Origin: a candidate division KSB1 bacterium
GTDB lineage: Bacteria > Zhuqueibacterota > Zhuqueibacteria > Zhuqueibacterales > Zhuqueibacteraceae
Reading direction: 5' to 3'
DNA length: 64,000 nt
Assembly (NCBI GenBank): GCA_034506175.1
Contig: JAPDQB010000023.1
Location: 27,162-91,161, forward strand
Shown here: positions 43,961-53,358 of the stretch, in pieces
Layout of the letters: every line of letters starts with the position of its first letter
Position numbering within the stretch: the stretch's first letter is position 1
Position numbers and translations under genes: made by a program
Notes under the pieces: generated by a model
What the model was told of the DNA's origin: nothing
The model's database searches: none
Seen by the model: only the letters and a program-made list of their open reading frames with translations

Positions 43961-46327
43961 TTATTTTTTCTTCCTCGTATCCACCACGATGCGCGGCGTG
44001 TTGCCGATGCGCTCCGGCGGCTTCGGCTTGTCAAATTTGCGGTCGCGTTGATCGTGCGGACGTTTGGCATGGCGTCGCGGACGGTGATGGCTTGGCGCCG
44101 GACGCTCTGGTTTCGGCTGGGGCTTGGGGCGGTCGCCTTCCAGCAACATGCTCAAGCTGATGCGGCCCTTCTCCGTTTCAACTTTCAAAATACGCACATC
44201 GATCACATCGCCGACCGTCACCACCTCGAGCGGGTTTTTCACGTATTTGTACGACATCTGCGAGAGATGCACGAGGCCGTCCTGCTTGACGCCGATATCG
44301 ACAAACGCGCCGAAATCGACGACGTTGCGCACCGTGCCTTTGAGAATCATGCCTTCTTTCAAATCCTCCATCTTTAAAACATCCTGACGGAAAATCGGTT
44401 TCGGCATCTCGTCGCGCGGATCACGGTCGGGCTTTTCCAGCGCCGCGATGATGTCTTCAAGCGTCGGCAAACCGACGCCGCATTCCTGCGCCAGCTCGGG
44501 TAGCGTCTTTTTCAGCGCCTTCAATTTCTCGCGGAGCAGTTTGGCGTTACCGCGCACTTCTTGCGGCTTCATCTCGGCGATGGTTAAAAACCGCTCGGCG
44601 GCTTTGTAGGATTCCGGGTGGATCGCGGTGGAATCGAAAAAGACCTCGGAATCCGGAATGCGCAAAAATCCGGCGCATTGCGTGAAGCCCTTGGGCCCCA
44701 TGCCTTTCACTTCCATCAATTGCTGGCGCGAGGCAAAACGGCCGTTCTCGTCGCGATAGCGCACGATGTTCTCCGCCAGCGATTTGCTGATGCCGGCCAC
44801 GTAGCGCAGCAGCGCCGCCGAAGCCGTGTTCAAATTCACGCCGACATTGTTGACACACGACTCCACCACGCGGTCGAGCATCTCGCCAAGTCGCGTTTGA
44901 TTCACGTCGTGTTGATACAAACCGACGCCGATGGATTTCGGATCGATCTTGACCAGCTCGGCCAGCGGATCGAGCAGGCGCCGCGCGATCGAAATGTTGC
45001 CGCGCTGCGCCGCTTCGAGATCGGGAAATTCTTCATTGGCCAATTTTGACGCGGAATAAACCGAGGCCCCGGCTTCGTTCACAATGGTGTATTTCAAATC
45101 GAACGGCGCGCCATTCTGCTGCGCTTCTGCCTCCATTTGGTGAATCAATTCCGCCGCCAGCTGCTCGGTTTCGCGGCTGGCCGTGCCGTTGCCGATGGCG
45201 ATGACGGTGACGCCATGTTTTTGAATGAGCGTCTTGAGTTGTTCTTTGGAATAATCCCAGCGATTCTTCGGCTCGTGCGGATAAATCGTGGCGCCTTCCA
45301 GAAATTTTCCGGTTTCGTCAATCACCGCGACTTTGCAGCCGGTGCGATAGCCCGGATCGATGCCCATGATAATGTGCCCCTTTGTCGGCGGCTGCATGAG
45401 CAGATGGCGCAGATTCGCCGCGAAAATATTGATCGCATGCTCGTCCGCCACTTCGGTAATTTGATGGCGCAGTTCGCGCTCGATGGCCGGCGCGACCAGC
45501 CGCTCGTAGCTGTCTTTGATCGCCATTTGCAATTGCTCACGATAAATGGATTTGGGATTCGTGATGAATTTATGTTCCAAATCCGCCAGCAATTCCAGCA
45601 CCGGGGCTTCGACGAGCACTTTGAGAAAGCCTTCGGTCTCGCCTCGATTGATGGCGAGCGTGCGATGCGGCAAGATCTTCTTCAGCGGCGTGCGGAAATC
45701 CTTGTACATTTCAAACACGCCGAGATTTTTCTCGTCTTTCGCTTCGGCGTGCAACACGCCGGCCTCCCACGTCTTCTCGCGCACCAGCTTGCGAACGTCG
45801 GCGTCGTCGCTCACCCACTCGGCAATGATGTCGCGCGCCCCGGCCAAGGCTTCTTCGACATTGTGGACGCCTTTCTCGGCGTTGATGAAGGCGGCGGCGA
45901 TTTCTTCGAGATTGCCATCAAGCTCCTGTTGCGCCCATATTTGCTGTGCCAGCGGCTCAAGCCCTTTCTCCCTGGCGACGGTCGCGCGTGTGCGTTTCTT
46001 CGGCTTGTAGGGCAAATACAAATCTTCCACTTCTTGCAGCTTCACCGCTGCCTCGATTTGCACGCGCAGCGCGTCGGTGAGCTTGCCCTGCTCCGCGATC
46101 GATTTCAGCACCGTTTGCTTGCGGTCTTCCAGCGCCCGCAAATAACGCATGCGGTCTTGAATCGCGAGGATCTGATTCTCATCCAACCCGCCGGTCACTT
46201 CTTTGCGATAACGCGCGATGAACGGCACGGTGTTCTCATCGTCGAGCAGCGCCATCGTCGCCTGCACCTGTTCGAGACGAATTTTTTGCTCTTCGGCAAT
46301 CAGCTTCAAAAAATCCTGTTCGGTCAC
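43961..46327 (-). CDS. tex: Tex-family RNA-binding transcription accessory protein
   Basis: 788 residues with the Tex layout: N-terminal helices (NTVPFIARYRKEVTGGLDE), a YqgF/RuvX-like RNase-H fold (IMGIDPGYRTGCKVAVID, about 325-342), HhH motifs (LLRYVAGISKSLAENIVRYR), and a C-terminal S1 RNA-binding domain (about 645-715; LKEGMILKGTVRNVVDFGAF). The tail is basic and Pro-rich. Tex helps recycle stalled transcription complexes. The start chosen is the GTG at 46327 with GAGG six bases upstream; the TTG at 46357 lacks a site. Confidence 0.93.
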   Translation of the reverse strand: MTEQDFLKLIAEEQKIRLEQVQATMALLDDENTVPFIARYRKEVTGGLDENQILAIQDRMRYLRALEDRKQTVLKSIAEQGKLTDALRVQIEAAVKLQEVEDLYLPYKPKKRTRATVAREKGLEPLAQQIWAQQELDGNLEEIAAAFINAEKGVHNVEEALAGARDIIAEWVSDDADVRKLVREKTWEAGVLHAEAKDEKNLGVFEMYKDFRTPLKKILPHRTLAINRGETEGFLKVLVEAPVLELLADLEHKFITNPKSIYREQLQMAIKDSYERLVAPAIERELRHQITEVADEHAINIFAANLRHLLMQPPTKGHIIMGIDPGYRTGCKVAVIDETGKFLEGATIYPHEPKNRWDYSKEQLKTLIQKHGVTVIAIGNGTASRETEQLAAELIHQMEAEAQQNGAPFDLKYTIVNEAGASVYSASKLANEEFPDLEAAQRGNISIARRLLDPLAELVKIDPKSIGVGLYQHDVNQTRLGEMLDRVVESCVNNVGVNLNTASAALLRYVAGISKSLAENIVRYRDENGRFASRQQLMEVKGMGPKGFTQCAGFLRIPDSEVFFDSTAIHPESYKAAERFLTIAEMKPQEVRGNAKLLREKLKALKKTLPELAQECGVGLPTLEDIIAALEKPDRDPRDEMPKPIFRQDVLKMEDLKEGMILKGTVRNVVDFGAFVDIGVKQDGLVHLSQMSYKYVKNPLEVVTVGDVIDVRILKVETEKGRISLSMLLEGDRPKPQPKPERPAPSHHRPRRHAKRPHDQRDRKFDKPKPPERIGNTPRIVVDTRKKK

Positions 46328-46774
46328 GGCTAACCTCGTTTTTGCTTCAGAGAACAAAGCCTGGCCGGTCGCTCAAGTCATTGGAATATTCGAAAACCAA
46401 TTTAGTCTCAGCGACCGGTCAATGAGTTTCTTTCTTAAAAGGGAATTTGAAGTTTGGCAGGAAATACCAGCGGGCAACTCAACTGCTGGAAACCAATTGA
46501 CCTTCCATAAAGATAAAATTTTTGCTGCACCTGGCGCCACTATCAAGCATTTTGAACATCATGCGTTTTATTCAAAGCGAAATTATTATACGAACTTTTA
46601 GGTTTTTAGGCAAGAGGTATTTGGGAAATTTTCAAGGCGCCGGGGCGTGACAGTTACATTTTGGTGAATTAGAAAATCATTGCACTGCTATGCCTTTTTG
46701 GGCATATTTCAGGCATGGAATTTCATAAGCCACAAGGCTGAACCGCAAATAAATTACGTTTTAAAGGAGAAATC
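46328..46774. other. Intergenic region with a long-stem hairpin
   Basis: No supported gene on either strand. It holds the inverted repeat 46365-46418 near the start of tex and a ribosome site AAAGGAGA before the asparaginase-like gene. A short reading frame across part of it has no recognisable features. Confidence 0.5.
46365..46418. repeat. Nested inverted repeat upstream of tex
   Basis: Arms CCGGTCGCT (46365-46373) and AGCGACCGG (46410-46418), with an inner ATTGG/CCAAT pair. It lies 40 bases upstream of the tex start and could be an operator or a leader hairpin. Confidence 0.55.
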
Positions 46775-47284
46775 ATGCCCATCAAAATCCTCGTCACCGG
46801 CGGGACATTTGACAAAGAATACAACGAAATCAACGGCGCGCTGTATTTCAAAGACACACACATCAACGAAATGCTGAGGCTCGGCCGCTGCCGGCTGGAT
46901 ATTCAAGTGCGCACGCTGATGATGATCGACAGCCTCGACATGACCGAGGCGGACCGGCAGCTCATTTTGGAGCATTGCAAGAAATCACCGGAGGATAAGA
47001 TCGTCATCACGCACGGCACGGACACGATGGTGGAGACAGCAAAGGTGTTGGGAGAAAACATCCAAGACAAAACCATCGTGCTGACCGGCGCGATGATTCC
47101 GTACGCCTTCGGCAGCTCGGACGGCTTGTTCAATCTCGGCAGCGCGCTGTCGTTTGTGCAAGCCCTGCCGCCGGGGGTTTATATCGCGATGAACGGGAAG
47201 TGCTTCAGCTGGAATAACGTGCGGAAAAATCGCGAGCGGGGGGAGTTTGAAGCCATACAAGAGATTGATAAATGGCTTCAATGA
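46775..47284 (+). CDS. Short asparaginase-domain protein
   Basis: 169 residues, only the N-terminal domain of an L-asparaginase (full enzymes are about 330). The first active-site motif TGGTFDK (8-14) and the second THGTDTMVET (79-88) are both intact, followed by LTGAMIPYAFG. Short stand-alone versions are common and their substrate is unknown. AAAGGAGA precedes the ATG. The 3' end overlaps the convergent Gfo/Idh gene by 80 bases. Confidence 0.85.
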   Translation: MPIKILVTGGTFDKEYNEINGALYFKDTHINEMLRLGRCRLDIQVRTLMMIDSLDMTEADRQLILEHCKKSPEDKIVITHGTDTMVETAKVLGENIQDKTIVLTGAMIPYAFGSSDGLFNLGSALSFVQALPPGVYIAMNGKCFSWNNVRKNRERGEFEAIQEIDKWLQ

Positions 47285-48209
47285 GCTGCAGATCTTTTTC
47301 CGCCACGTCCAAATTCATTTTGGGCGCTTGACCCGTTCGCAATGAATGAAAAAAATCACGGAACATGCCTTTATAACCGGTGATGTCACTCAAGCCGGGA
47401 AAGATCAATTTTTTCTTGACGCCATTGACGAAAATAAAAAGCCCGTTTGACTCGAAGGTGATGGCGCCTTTTCGTCCGTAAATTTGCGAGAAATGCAAGC
47501 CCTTGAACAACACTGGTGTTTCCCACGAATACAACAACGTTCCCACCGCGCCGCCTTCATATTCGAATGCAACGAGCATGCTCTTTTCGATGCCCTCGTG
47601 TTTGCCCGCGCGCAAGCCGCGCACCGTCTTGACAGCCAATCCCAGGTTGGCGGCGAAGTTGATCCAGTGAATACCGCCCTCGAACAACGCGCCGCCGCCC
47701 GACAGCCCGGCCTCGTCACGCCAGTTGCCGGTAGTTTGCTTTTTAAGCGCGTTGATATGAACAAAAAGGATGTCACCAACCAAATCAGCCCGAATCAGCT
47801 CGCGCAGCTTGCAGGCGAGCGGTTTGTAAAAATAATTTTCGGCGACCAAGACCCGGCGGCCGGTTTCATCTTGGGCCCGGCGAATGGCAGCAAAATCCGT
47901 TGAATGCAAAAAAGGCGGCTTCTCGACAATGACGTGTTTCCCGGCGCGCAAGGCTTGCAGGGTCAATTCAAGATGGGAAAACGGTGGCGTTGCGACCAGA
48001 ACGGCTTCGAGACGTGAATCGTTGATGGCGGCATCGTATGAATCAAAATAGCCGCTGCCGTTGTATTTTTTGTTGAAAGCCATCGCTTTCTCACGATGAC
48101 GGCTGGCGTAATACCATCGTGCCTCTTGCTTAAAATGGGCAAGCGTCTTGCTATGCAATTGTGTTGCAAAGCCGCAGCCTAAAAAGGCGAGGTGGATTGG
48201 GGAAGGCAA
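47205..48209 (-). CDS. Gfo/Idh/MocA-family oxidoreductase
   Basis: 334 residues. A Rossmann start (IHLAFLGCGFATQLHSKTL) and VEKPPFLHSTDF (the EKP motif, about 97-108) are diagnostic. GGALFEGGIHWINF supplies the catalytic-region His in the second domain. The family oxidises sugars or inositols with NAD(P). Start: TTG at 48209 with GGAG eight bases upstream, the only start giving a complete Rossmann fold. The GMC oxidoreductase gene ends 12 bases upstream, which suggests a two-step sugar oxidation. Confidence 0.87.
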   Translation of the reverse strand: MPSPIHLAFLGCGFATQLHSKTLAHFKQEARWYYASRHREKAMAFNKKYNGSGYFDSYDAAINDSRLEAVLVATPPFSHLELTLQALRAGKHVIVEKPPFLHSTDFAAIRRAQDETGRRVLVAENYFYKPLACKLRELIRADLVGDILFVHINALKKQTTGNWRDEAGLSGGGALFEGGIHWINFAANLGLAVKTVRGLRAGKHEGIEKSMLVAFEYEGGAVGTLLYSWETPVLFKGLHFSQIYGRKGAITFESNGLFIFVNGVKKKLIFPGLSDITGYKGMFRDFFHSLRTGQAPKMNLDVAEKDLQLIEAIYQSLVWLQTPPARDFSARYSS

Positions 48210-48221
48210 ACTCGTGTCTCC

Positions 48222-49847
48222 TCAACGCCAATGATGTGAAATATATTCTCCGACACGCAGCGCATTGGCCGATATGGTCAAGCTCGGATTCAGGCCGGCG
48301 GAAGTCGGCATGAAGCTGCCATCGACGACGTACAAATTATCGACGCCACGGAATTGGCAAAATTCATCGAGCGCCGAGGTGTTGGGATCTTTTCCCATGC
48401 GGACGGTGCCAACGGCGTGTGAAAACGTTTTGATATGATGAACGTAAAAAAATATCGCGCCGGCCCGGCGCAAAATCTGTTTGGCTTTTTTGATCAGCGC
48501 GCCGCAGGCGGCAAGGTCGCGTTTGGTGTAATGATGCGTGATCGTGAGCTGCGGCAAACCGAAACGATCGCTTTGGCTGCGGTCGATGGCAACATGGTTG
48601 CTGTGTTGCGGTTGATCCTCCGCCATCACCAAAAGCCCGGTGAGATGCTCGACCGCCGGACTGAGCAGTTGGCCGAACGGTTTGGGCAAATGCGCCTGCA
48701 CCAGCCCGACCGGCGGCGTTTGCAGTTGCTGCATGCTGCCCAATTTGCCTTTAGGATTTTTGATGCTCGGATGCCCGAAATAAAAATCGTGAATGCCGAC
48801 TTGCTTGTGAAATTGTCGGGCTGGATTAGGCGGGCGCGGGAAAAATCCAAAGACAATCGCGTTGCAATGACGCATCAAATAACGGCCGATCGTCTGACCA
48901 CCGGGATTCAGGCGCGCCAAATCCGAAGCGAGCAATAAATGCGGCGAGCCTAAAGCGCCGGCAGCCAAAATAAATAACTCGGCGGGAAAGATTCTTTTTT
49001 CATTCGTCGATTTTTCAAAACACTCGACCGCAGTTATGCGGCGATCTGTGCTGAGCAAGCGCGTCACGACGAAGTTGGTTTTCAGCTCGAGACCTTTCGC
49101 GATGAGATTGGGCAAGACGCAGGTCGCCAAATCATTTTTGGCTTCAATCGCGCAGGCGAAGGTGTCACACGTCGTGCACGCCGCGCATGGCTTGCGTTGA
49201 TGATGGCATGAAAAGTTGATGGCCAGCGGCAGGCGAAACGGCCGCAAGCCGAGGCCGCGGGCCGCGGTCACGATCATTTGCGAAGTATCAGAGAGTGAAT
49301 TGAGCTGCTGCGGATAAGGCGCGCTGCGAAAAGGCTCGGTGGGATCGCTTGCCGCCTCGCCGGCGACATTGAGAATTTGTTCAGCGCGAGTATAATATGG
49401 CTCCAAATCGGCATAAGAGTACGGCCATACAGCGGCGGCATCGCCGATGATTTCAGGTGCAGTTTCAAAATCAGCTTCGCGAAAACGAAACGACACGCCG
49501 CCATAAAAGACCGAAGGTCCCCCGACGCAACTGTAAGCTCCCATGATGTCTTTGTTGCCGCCAGCAAGAATTCGATAGGGCGTTTCCATCGAATAAAACG
49601 GCGTCAAATCAACCGAGGCCTCCGGCGCCCAATTCTGCGGTCCGCGCGGCACCCAGTCGCCGCGTTCCAACATTAAAACTTTCAGTCCAGCGTTGACCAG
49701 AGCGTGCGCTGTCATCGTACCGCCAAAGCCGCTGCCGATAATGATTGCGTTGTACAAATGCGGAGATATATGCTTGTGACAATTTTTTATGACCACTGTG
49801 TTAAAATCAGCTACAAGTAACCACTTTGCCGCAAAAAAAGCAAACAT
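48222..49847 (-). CDS. GMC-family FAD oxidoreductase
   Basis: About 541 residues. FAD-binding IIIGSGFGGTMTAHAL is near the N-terminus, followed by LMLERGDW and GGPSVFYGG. A Cys cluster (PCAACTTCDTFACAI) is unusual and may bind a metal or cluster. The C-terminal catalytic His lies in TFSHAVGTVRMGKDP and the FAD-closing loop in VDGSFMPTSAGLNPSLTI. It is similar to cholesterol-oxidase and glucose-dehydrogenase-like enzymes; the substrate is unknown. The start is uncertain: the ATG at 49847 is used, and the true start may be nearer the FAD motif. Confidence 0.83.
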   Translation of the reverse strand: MFAFFAAKWLLVADFNTVVIKNCHKHISPHLYNAIIIGSGFGGTMTAHALVNAGLKVLMLERGDWVPRGPQNWAPEASVDLTPFYSMETPYRILAGGNKDIMGAYSCVGGPSVFYGGVSFRFREADFETAPEIIGDAAAVWPYSYADLEPYYTRAEQILNVAGEAASDPTEPFRSAPYPQQLNSLSDTSQMIVTAARGLGLRPFRLPLAINFSCHHQRKPCAACTTCDTFACAIEAKNDLATCVLPNLIAKGLELKTNFVVTRLLSTDRRITAVECFEKSTNEKRIFPAELFILAAGALGSPHLLLASDLARLNPGGQTIGRYLMRHCNAIVFGFFPRPPNPARQFHKQVGIHDFYFGHPSIKNPKGKLGSMQQLQTPPVGLVQAHLPKPFGQLLSPAVEHLTGLLVMAEDQPQHSNHVAIDRSQSDRFGLPQLTITHHYTKRDLAACGALIKKAKQILRRAGAIFFYVHHIKTFSHAVGTVRMGKDPNTSALDEFCQFRGVDNLYVVDGSFMPTSAGLNPSLTISANALRVGEYISHHWR

Positions 49848-49938
49848 TTTTTTCACAGCCTGGTATTGAGACAGTGTCAAGGTCGTAAAAGGCTACAAGT
49901 GCATTGCCGGTGGCGTTCGGTTGTTTTTACTACCCGCC

Positions 49939-49968
49939 TTGACTTTCTCTGTCTGCTTTCGCTATATT
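49939..49968 (+). promoter_or_regulatory. Promoter of the MFS transporter gene
   Basis: TTGACT (49939-49944), an 18-base spacer and TATATT (49963-49968). The ATG lies only seven bases after the -10, so the transcript may be leaderless, or the true start may be further in. Confidence 0.65.
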
Positions 49969-49975
49969 CATACCA

Positions 49976-51205
49976 ATGAAAACAATCAATTTCTCTTCCG
50001 CTTCCCAACCCGAGCTCAACCTTCTCCGGAATTCGGCAGCGGTGAAACCCGCTGAGCATCACGGCGTATTTCGACGCGGCCTGGTCTCGTTGATCGCTGC
50101 CGGGCATTTTGTCAACGACTCCTACACCGGCTTTCTGTCGCCGCTGCTGCCGTTGTTGATGGCGCGCCTGGAATTTCCGCTCAGCCGCGCCGGCATGTTG
50201 GCCACCATGCTTTCCGCTTCCACCTCATTGACCCAGCCGATTTTCGGGCTAATTAACGATCGAATAAACCGGCGTCTTTTTGTTTTCTTGGGGCCGTTGA
50301 TCACCGGCCTGTTTATGTGCGGCCTCGGTTATGCGCCGTCGTATTGGCTGTTGATTCCATTGCTCATGCTCTGCGGGCTCGGCTCGGCCATCTTTCATCC
50401 TTCAGCGGCCTCGATGGTGAGCCGGGTCAGTGGGCCGGCCAAAGAATGGGGCATGAGCCTTTTCATCACCGCGGGCAATATCGGTTACGCCATGTCGCCC
50501 CTCTTCGTTGTGCCGGTGGTGACGTACCTCGGATTTTCAGCGCTGCCGCTGCTGGTTTTTCCCGCCCTGCTCATCGCTTTCCTGCTCTTCCGCAAACTGC
50601 CGCATCCGGCAACGCTGCCCATGCACCTGCCGGCGTTGTCTCGCAACGGCGATTCACAAAGGCAACGCGTGTTGCTGTCGTTGCATCTCGGCATTTCCAT
50701 TCTGCGTTCGGTGATGATTACCGGCTTTGCCATATTTATTCCGGTTTACATGCATTCGCGCGGGCATTCGTTGTTTTCATCGGGCGCCACCGTCACGGTT
50801 TTTCAATCCATCGGCGCGATCGGCTCGCTGGTCAGCGGCCACTTCGCCGCGCGCGTCGACCGCCGGCGCATCATCATCGTCTCGCTGCTCGCTGCCGCGC
50901 CGCTGCTGGCGAGTTTTATTTATTTTTCGGGATGGCCGGCGCTGCTGGCTTTGGCCTCGAGCGGCATCTTGTTGTATTTTTCTTTTCCACTCAATATCGT
51001 CATGGCGCAGGAGCTTTATCCGCATCGCGCGAGCATGGTGTCGGCCCTGATGATCGGCGTGAGCTGGGGCACGGCCGGCTTGTTCATGACGCCGCTGGGT
51101 TTTATCGCGGAAAAATTCGGCTTGCAGAATGCCTTGCTGGCCTTGGTCGCCAGCGGCGTCGTCGCAGCCTTCATCGCCTCGTTCCTGCCGAAAGAACGGA
51201 AGTAG
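49976..51205 (+). CDS. MFS transporter, fosmidomycin-resistance-like
   Basis: 409 residues, about 12 membrane helices in two bundles. The first helix is LVSLIAAGHFVNDSYTGFLS (about 41-60), with the family motif HFVNDxYxGFL. Further features are SxLxQPIFGLINDRI (about 81-95), the loop DRxNRR between helices 2 and 3, and GLGSAIFHPSAASM. These match the Fsr-type subfamily of small-molecule exporters. A 40-residue N-terminus before helix 1 lacks conserved features. No Shine-Dalgarno is visible, and an internal GTG near 50040 is an alternative start. Confidence 0.85.
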   Translation: MKTINFSSASQPELNLLRNSAAVKPAEHHGVFRRGLVSLIAAGHFVNDSYTGFLSPLLPLLMARLEFPLSRAGMLATMLSASTSLTQPIFGLINDRINRRLFVFLGPLITGLFMCGLGYAPSYWLLIPLLMLCGLGSAIFHPSAASMVSRVSGPAKEWGMSLFITAGNIGYAMSPLFVVPVVTYLGFSALPLLVFPALLIAFLLFRKLPHPATLPMHLPALSRNGDSQRQRVLLSLHLGISILRSVMITGFAIFIPVYMHSRGHSLFSSGATVTVFQSIGAIGSLVSGHFAARVDRRRIIIVSLLAAAPLLASFIYFSGWPALLALASSGILLYFSFPLNIVMAQELYPHRASMVSALMIGVSWGTAGLFMTPLGFIAEKFGLQNALLALVASGVVAAFIASFLPKERK

Positions 51206-51246
51206 GGCAGACAGCCTTGTCTGTCAATATTTTAACATGGTGATCT

Positions 51247-52254
51247 ATGAAAGTGCTCATCGTCAACCAATCCGAAGTCGCTGAATGGCTGCCGATGCAC
51301 GAATGCATCGAGGTGATGGCCGAGGCCTTCAAAATGCTCGCTGCTGGGAAAACGATTCTGCCACTGCGCCCGATTATGTGGCTGCCCGAACGCTTCGGCG
51401 CGCTCGGCATGATGCCGGCGTACATGCAAGACCTCAACGCCATGGGCTTGAAAGTGCTCACGATTTTTCCCGGCAATCACGGCACGTCTTATGATTCCCA
51501 TCAAGGCGCGGTGTTATTATTTGAAGCCAAACACGGCTGCTTGCTCGCGATCATGGACGCCACTGAAATCACCGCGATTCGGACCGCGGCGGTGAGCGGC
51601 TTGGCCACGAAACTGCTGGCACGCGAAGACGCCGGCGATTTGGCCATACTCGGCGCCGGCACGCAGGCGCGAACACATCTCGAAGCCATGCGGCTGGCGA
51701 GAAAAATCACGCGCGTTCGGGTGTGGAGCCGAAACGCCGATCACGCGAAAAAATTTGCCGCCCGCGAATCGCAACGTTTCAACATCAATATTGAAACACG
51801 GCCAACAGCAAAAGAGGCGGTGATTGGCGCCGATATCATTTGCACGACAACCGCCGCCGCCGAACCGGTGGTGTCCGGCGAGTGGCTCAAAGCCGGCGCG
51901 CATCTCAACGCCGTGGGCGCCTTCACGCCGCTCACGCGCGAGCTGGACACCGCCGCCATGCTCAAATCGCGCCTGTTCGTCGACCGCCGCGAATCCGCCC
52001 TCAACGAAGCCGGCGATTTCATCATTCCCAAAACAGAAGGCGCGCTCGACGACAGCCACATTCGCGGCGAGATCGGCGAGATTTTGCTCGGTCAAATTGC
52101 GGGACGAACCTCGCCGGACGAGATCACGCTGTTTAAATCTCTGGGGCTTGCCATTGAAGATCTGGCCTCGGCGCAGCACATTTACACAAAAATGCTGGAA
52201 AAAGGCGCGGGCACGTGGGTTGAGCTGGGTGGGAGCCGGCGGGAGACTGATTAG
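51247..52254 (+). CDS. Ornithine cyclodeaminase / mu-crystallin family protein
   Basis: 335 residues. The conserved start (MHECIEVMAEAFKML) leads to RPIMWLPE and MPAYM. The catalytic Asp is in LLAIMDATEITAIRTAAVSG, the NAD loop is AILGAGTQARTHLEAM (about 136-151), and the C-terminal DRRESALNEAGDF and RGEIGEILLG follow. Family members catalyse ornithine to proline, alanine dehydrogenation or ketimine reduction; which one is not decided here. It follows the MFS transporter by 41 bases on the same strand. Confidence 0.88.
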   Translation: MKVLIVNQSEVAEWLPMHECIEVMAEAFKMLAAGKTILPLRPIMWLPERFGALGMMPAYMQDLNAMGLKVLTIFPGNHGTSYDSHQGAVLLFEAKHGCLLAIMDATEITAIRTAAVSGLATKLLAREDAGDLAILGAGTQARTHLEAMRLARKITRVRVWSRNADHAKKFAARESQRFNINIETRPTAKEAVIGADIICTTTAAAEPVVSGEWLKAGAHLNAVGAFTPLTRELDTAAMLKSRLFVDRRESALNEAGDFIIPKTEGALDDSHIRGEIGEILLGQIAGRTSPDEITLFKSLGLAIEDLASAQHIYTKMLEKGAGTWVELGGSRRETD

Positions 52255-52334
52255 AATGTAATTTAGAAACGTGGCGCCACATCGATGCTGCGTCACGTTT
52301 CGCGCACCTTCCCAGGCGCCTTCCGAATTCATCC

Positions 52335-52363
52335 TTGACACTCTCGTCTGAGATTGCTATATT
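52335..52363 (+). promoter_or_regulatory. Strong sigma-70-type promoter of the Uma2 gene
   Basis: TTGACA (52335-52340), 17-base spacer, TATATT (52358-52363), 50 bases before the ATG. This is the closest consensus match in the window. Confidence 0.8.
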
Positions 52364-52413
52364 AGAGCAATCATCACAAAGTTATTTCGAATAGCAACTG
52401 AATCGTTCAAATC

Positions 52414-53109
52414 ATGGGAACTACAGTTTGGCCGGCCATCCGGCCGCATCCACCTTGCGTTGACCCGGAGGGCAATCTTCTTGAATCGGACGGGAGGCCT
52501 ATGGCGGAAACGGATCGGCACCGCGACCTGATGATCGCCTTGCTGCATGCGCTCAAAGAGTATTTCCGCAAAACTTTGCGGGTTTATGTATCCGGCAATA
52601 TTTTTGTCTACTATCGCGACGAGAACGGCGGGCTGCAGCCGGTGTCGCCGGATATTTTCGTGGTGCGGGGTGTGGCGAAAAAAGAGCGGCGGGTTTACAA
52701 AATTGAAGATGAAGGCAAGGCGCCGGAAGTCGTGATCGAGTTGATATCGCGCGCCACGACGGTGGAAGATTACGTCACCAAACGCCATATTTATGCGCGG
52801 CTCGGGGTGAAGGAATACTTTATTTTCGATCCCTACCGCGAGGTGCAGCCTTCGGCGTTGGCCGGCTTCCGGCTGGAAAATAACGATTACGTGCCGATGA
52901 CCGCGGCGCGTCACAACGGCTCGCTCCATTTGCGCAGCAAGATTTTGGGCCTCGAGCTGCGCGTGGAAAAAGGCCAATTGCGGCTTTATGATCAGAAAAC
53001 CGGCAAACGCTTGCGCACGCCTGAAGAGACGGAAGCAAATCTTAAAGCCGCCGAAGCCGAAATCGCTCGTTTGCGCAAGGCATTGGCGAAACTGCAAAAG
53101 AAATCGTAA
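52414..53109 (+). CDS. Uma2-family (DUF820) putative endonuclease
   Basis: 231 residues. The PD-(D/E)XK-type core is visible as VSPDIFVVRGV (about 76-86) and EVVIELISRATT (about 108-119), followed by the usual KRHIYARLGVKEYFIFDP (about 125-142). A short C-terminal coiled coil (about 190-228; LKAAEAEIARLRKALAKLQK) follows. The family is expanded in cyanobacteria and candidate phyla; no activity is established. The start with MGTTVWPAIRPHP is the first after the promoter. Confidence 0.85.
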   Translation: MGTTVWPAIRPHPPCVDPEGNLLESDGRPMAETDRHRDLMIALLHALKEYFRKTLRVYVSGNIFVYYRDENGGLQPVSPDIFVVRGVAKKERRVYKIEDEGKAPEVVIELISRATTVEDYVTKRHIYARLGVKEYFIFDPYREVQPSALAGFRLENNDYVPMTAARHNGSLHLRSKILGLELRVEKGQLRLYDQKTGKRLRTPEETEANLKAAEAEIARLRKALAKLQKKS

Positions 53110-53358
53110 AACATTTTCTCGACAGGCCAATGAGAACGACGTCTTTGGCAAAAGCATAATAGGTGGTTTTTTGTTTTTGACAAAGTGTTCTGCGCCATGC
53201 TCGTTGCGCCCTGCCCGGTGAAACTTCTTGCTTGTATCGGCCATTTCGTTACGTTGTGTTAAAATGGCGGGGCCATTTCCTGCGTGATTTTGCACCCTGT
53301 TCGCCCGCCCCTGAGATTCGCTCAAAGGCCGTTTTTATTCCAACCAGCGTGGAGGCGT

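Noticed and set aside
45137..46333. A plus-strand coding region of 398 residues
   Set aside because: Antisense shadow of tex; no motifs.
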